The notes under the pieces were generated by a model that was given only the letters and a program-made list of their open reading frames with translations, was not told the DNA's origin and did no database searches. Of a stretch of DNA of 6,305 bases, positions 4,937 through 6,305 are shown piece after piece. The stretch comes from Candidatus Methanoplasma sp. GTDB taxonomy: Archaea; Thermoplasmatota; Thermoplasmata; Methanomassiliicoccales; Methanomethylophilaceae. The stretch spans positions 1 through 6,305 of the forward strand of contig JAITQH010000118.1 in NCBI GenBank assembly GCA_031288985.1. The letters run 5' to 3'. Positions within the stretch are counted from its first letter, which is position 1; each line of letters opens with the position of its first letter. A program made the translations under genes and the position numbers.

Positions 4937-6229
4937 ATGCACAGAGAAGTAATCGAAGAACTTGTGGACTGGAAGGAAAGCGCAGATAGGATGCCCCTCA
5001 TACTCGAGGGCGTGAGGCAATGCGGAAAGACGTATATACTCAAAGAATTCGGCAAAGCGTTCTACGAAGACGTAGCATACTTCAACTTCGAAGAAGACCC
5101 GCGCATACATCCTCTGTTCGACGGCGTACTCGATCCTGCCCGCATAATCAAAGAATTGGGACTCGTACGTGAAAAGAAGATAGAGCCGGGAAAGACGCTG
5201 GTGATATTCGATGAGATACAGGACTGCGGCCGCGCGCTGACCTCAATGAAGTACTTCTGCGAGAAATCACCCGAATATCACATTGCGGCCGCAGGGTCAC
5301 TGTTGGGCGTGCGCATGTCAAAACCTCATTCATTTCCCGTCGGTAAAGTGGACAAGATCAGGATGGGGCCGATGAATTTCAAAGAATTCCTGATAGCCTC
5401 CGGCAGAGAGATGACGGTCGGGAACATCGCGGCCGGAGGAGAGGTATCCGAACCAATAGCAGATATGCTGTGGGACATCCTCAAAACATACCTTGTGGTG
5501 GGCGGGATGCCCCGGGCAGTGAGTACATGGATAAGAACAGGCGACATCGCCGCCGTTGAAAAGATACAGGACAGCATCCTGAACGAGTATGAGATGGACT
5601 TTTCCAAGTATGCGGAGGCCGAGCATTCCAAACTCTCTGCGATATGGTCATCCATACCCGCCCAACTCTCCAAGGACAATTCCAAGTTCATGTTCGGCCA
5701 CGTCAGAACCGGTGGGAGATCAAGAGATCTGGAAGATGCACTGTGGTGGCTCGTCAATGCGGGCCTGGTCCACAAAGTGGATCTTGCAGAAAGGCCTGAA
5801 GTTCCCATATTCATCAACGCAGACGCATCCCACTTCAAATTATACATGTCCGACGCAGGACTCCTGAGGAGAATGGCAGGCATTCCGCCCGGTTTCACAT
5901 TCGTTGACGGTAAAGACAACGGATTGTACAGAGGAATGGCCGCAGAGAATTTCGTAATGTGCGAACTTGCTTCATACGGCCTGAAGCCGTGCTACTGGAG
6001 GTCGGGCGGAAGGGCAGAGGTCGACTTCATAATCCAATCAGGCTCCGACGTGATACCCATCGAGGTAAAAGCAGGCAATTCAAGCCACAGCAAAAGCCTG
6101 AGCGAATACATCCTGCGCTATTCTCCGAAGACGGCAGTGATAACGTCAATGGAGCGGGCAGAGAAGAGCGATGCGAGATCCGTGCCGATGTACGAACTTT
6201 GGAGTTTCCTCCAGGGGCTTCAACGCTGA
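4937..6229 (+). CDS. AAA-type ATPase with C-terminal DUF4143 (PD-(D/E)XK-like) domain
   Basis: The 430-residue protein matches the AAA_14/DUF4143 family, common and often multicopy in archaea and anaerobic bacteria. Its cellular role is poorly known. Walker A is GVRQCGKT (25-32), Walker B is TLVIFDE (87-93) followed by IQD, and a sensor-1-like AAAGSLLG follows (117-124). The middle (about 180-280) holds the family's LVVGGMPRAV block (186-195) and a helical region. The C-terminal domain has E337 in AENF, D363 in EVDF and E376-V-K378 in PIEVKAG, the E/D/ExK pattern of PD-(D/E)XK folds, so nuclease chemistry is possible but unproven. No signal peptide or membrane helix is evident. The start is firm: an in-frame TGA lies at 4919-4921 and no other start codon lies between it and ATG 4937. 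No partner gene is visible nearby. The upstream repeat array suggests dedicated control. Confidence 0.92.
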   Translation: MHREVIEELVDWKESADRMPLILEGVRQCGKTYILKEFGKAFYEDVAYFNFEEDPRIHPLFDGVLDPARIIKELGLVREKKIEPGKTLVIFDEIQDCGRALTSMKYFCEKSPEYHIAAAGSLLGVRMSKPHSFPVGKVDKIRMGPMNFKEFLIASGREMTVGNIAAGGEVSEPIADMLWDILKTYLVVGGMPRAVSTWIRTGDIAAVEKIQDSILNEYEMDFSKYAEAEHSKLSAIWSSIPAQLSKDNSKFMFGHVRTGGRSRDLEDALWWLVNAGLVHKVDLAERPEVPIFINADASHFKLYMSDAGLLRRMAGIPPGFTFVDGKDNGLYRGMAAENFVMCELASYGLKPCYWRSGGRAEVDFIIQSGSDVIPIEVKAGNSSHSKSLSEYILRYSPKTAVITSMERAEKSDARSVPMYELWSFLQGLQR

Positions 6230-6305
6230 GGCCGCCGGGCCGTTCCAATGGCTTTCAGCCCGAGGTCTGACGGTTTTGACGCCTGCACTGCCATGAAAGA
6301 GAACG

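Noticed and set aside
6236..6279. A terminator after the ATPase gene (CGGGC 6236-6240 with GCCCG 6258-6262, then TTTT at 6275-6278).
   Set aside because: Only a 5-bp stem with a 17-base loop, and four T well separated from it.
6248..6305. A plus-strand ATG-started frame (19 codons) running off the right edge.
   Set aside because: No ribosome-binding site or promoter, and it is too short to judge. A minus-strand frame ending at 6220 is equally open.

Overview
The window looks archaeal. It carries an essentially complete large subunit of the D-family DNA polymerase (PolD DP2), an enzyme restricted to archaea, next to a NOG1-type GTPase. TATA-like boxes sit about 26-32 bases ahead of start codons. 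The mid-to-high GC content, the near-leaderless starts and the DP2 protein would suit a euryarchaeon, perhaps Thermoplasmatota/Methanomassiliicoccales, but that placement is an impression and was not tested.

Layout. Bases 1-99 are the last 32 codons of a plus-strand gene, probably an alpha-like RNA polymerase assembly subunit (RpoD or RpoL). A hairpin plus T-tract terminator follows at 110-143. Converging on it from the right is a minus-strand pair: a NOG1-like GTPase (3580-4584) and then the PolD large subunit (143-3580). The two overlap by one base (TGATG), which points to a translationally coupled operon. A 346-350 base divergent spacer (about 4585-4936) separates this operon from a plus-strand AAA ATPase/DUF4143 protein (4937-6229). 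The last 76 bases hold no gene I can defend.

The first three genes are core information-processing genes: transcription, ribosome assembly and replication. The ATPase is of an accessory, often multicopy type. It has complete Walker motifs and a C-terminal PD-(D/E)XK-like signature, and no partner gene is visible.

The most unusual part is the divergent spacer. Its left two thirds (about 4620-4805) are GC-rich and contain three strong inverted repeats. Its right third is AT-rich and carries three direct copies of a GGTCTAAAAATGTG core spaced exactly 32 bp apart. The last copy touches the predicted promoter of the ATPase. This resembles an operator array and may mark a regulated or mobile ATPase cassette. 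Smaller oddities are a non-canonical G4 motif (SKSD) in the GTPase, and a terminal PCNA-binding box, an acidic insert and a shortened zinc knuckle in DP2.
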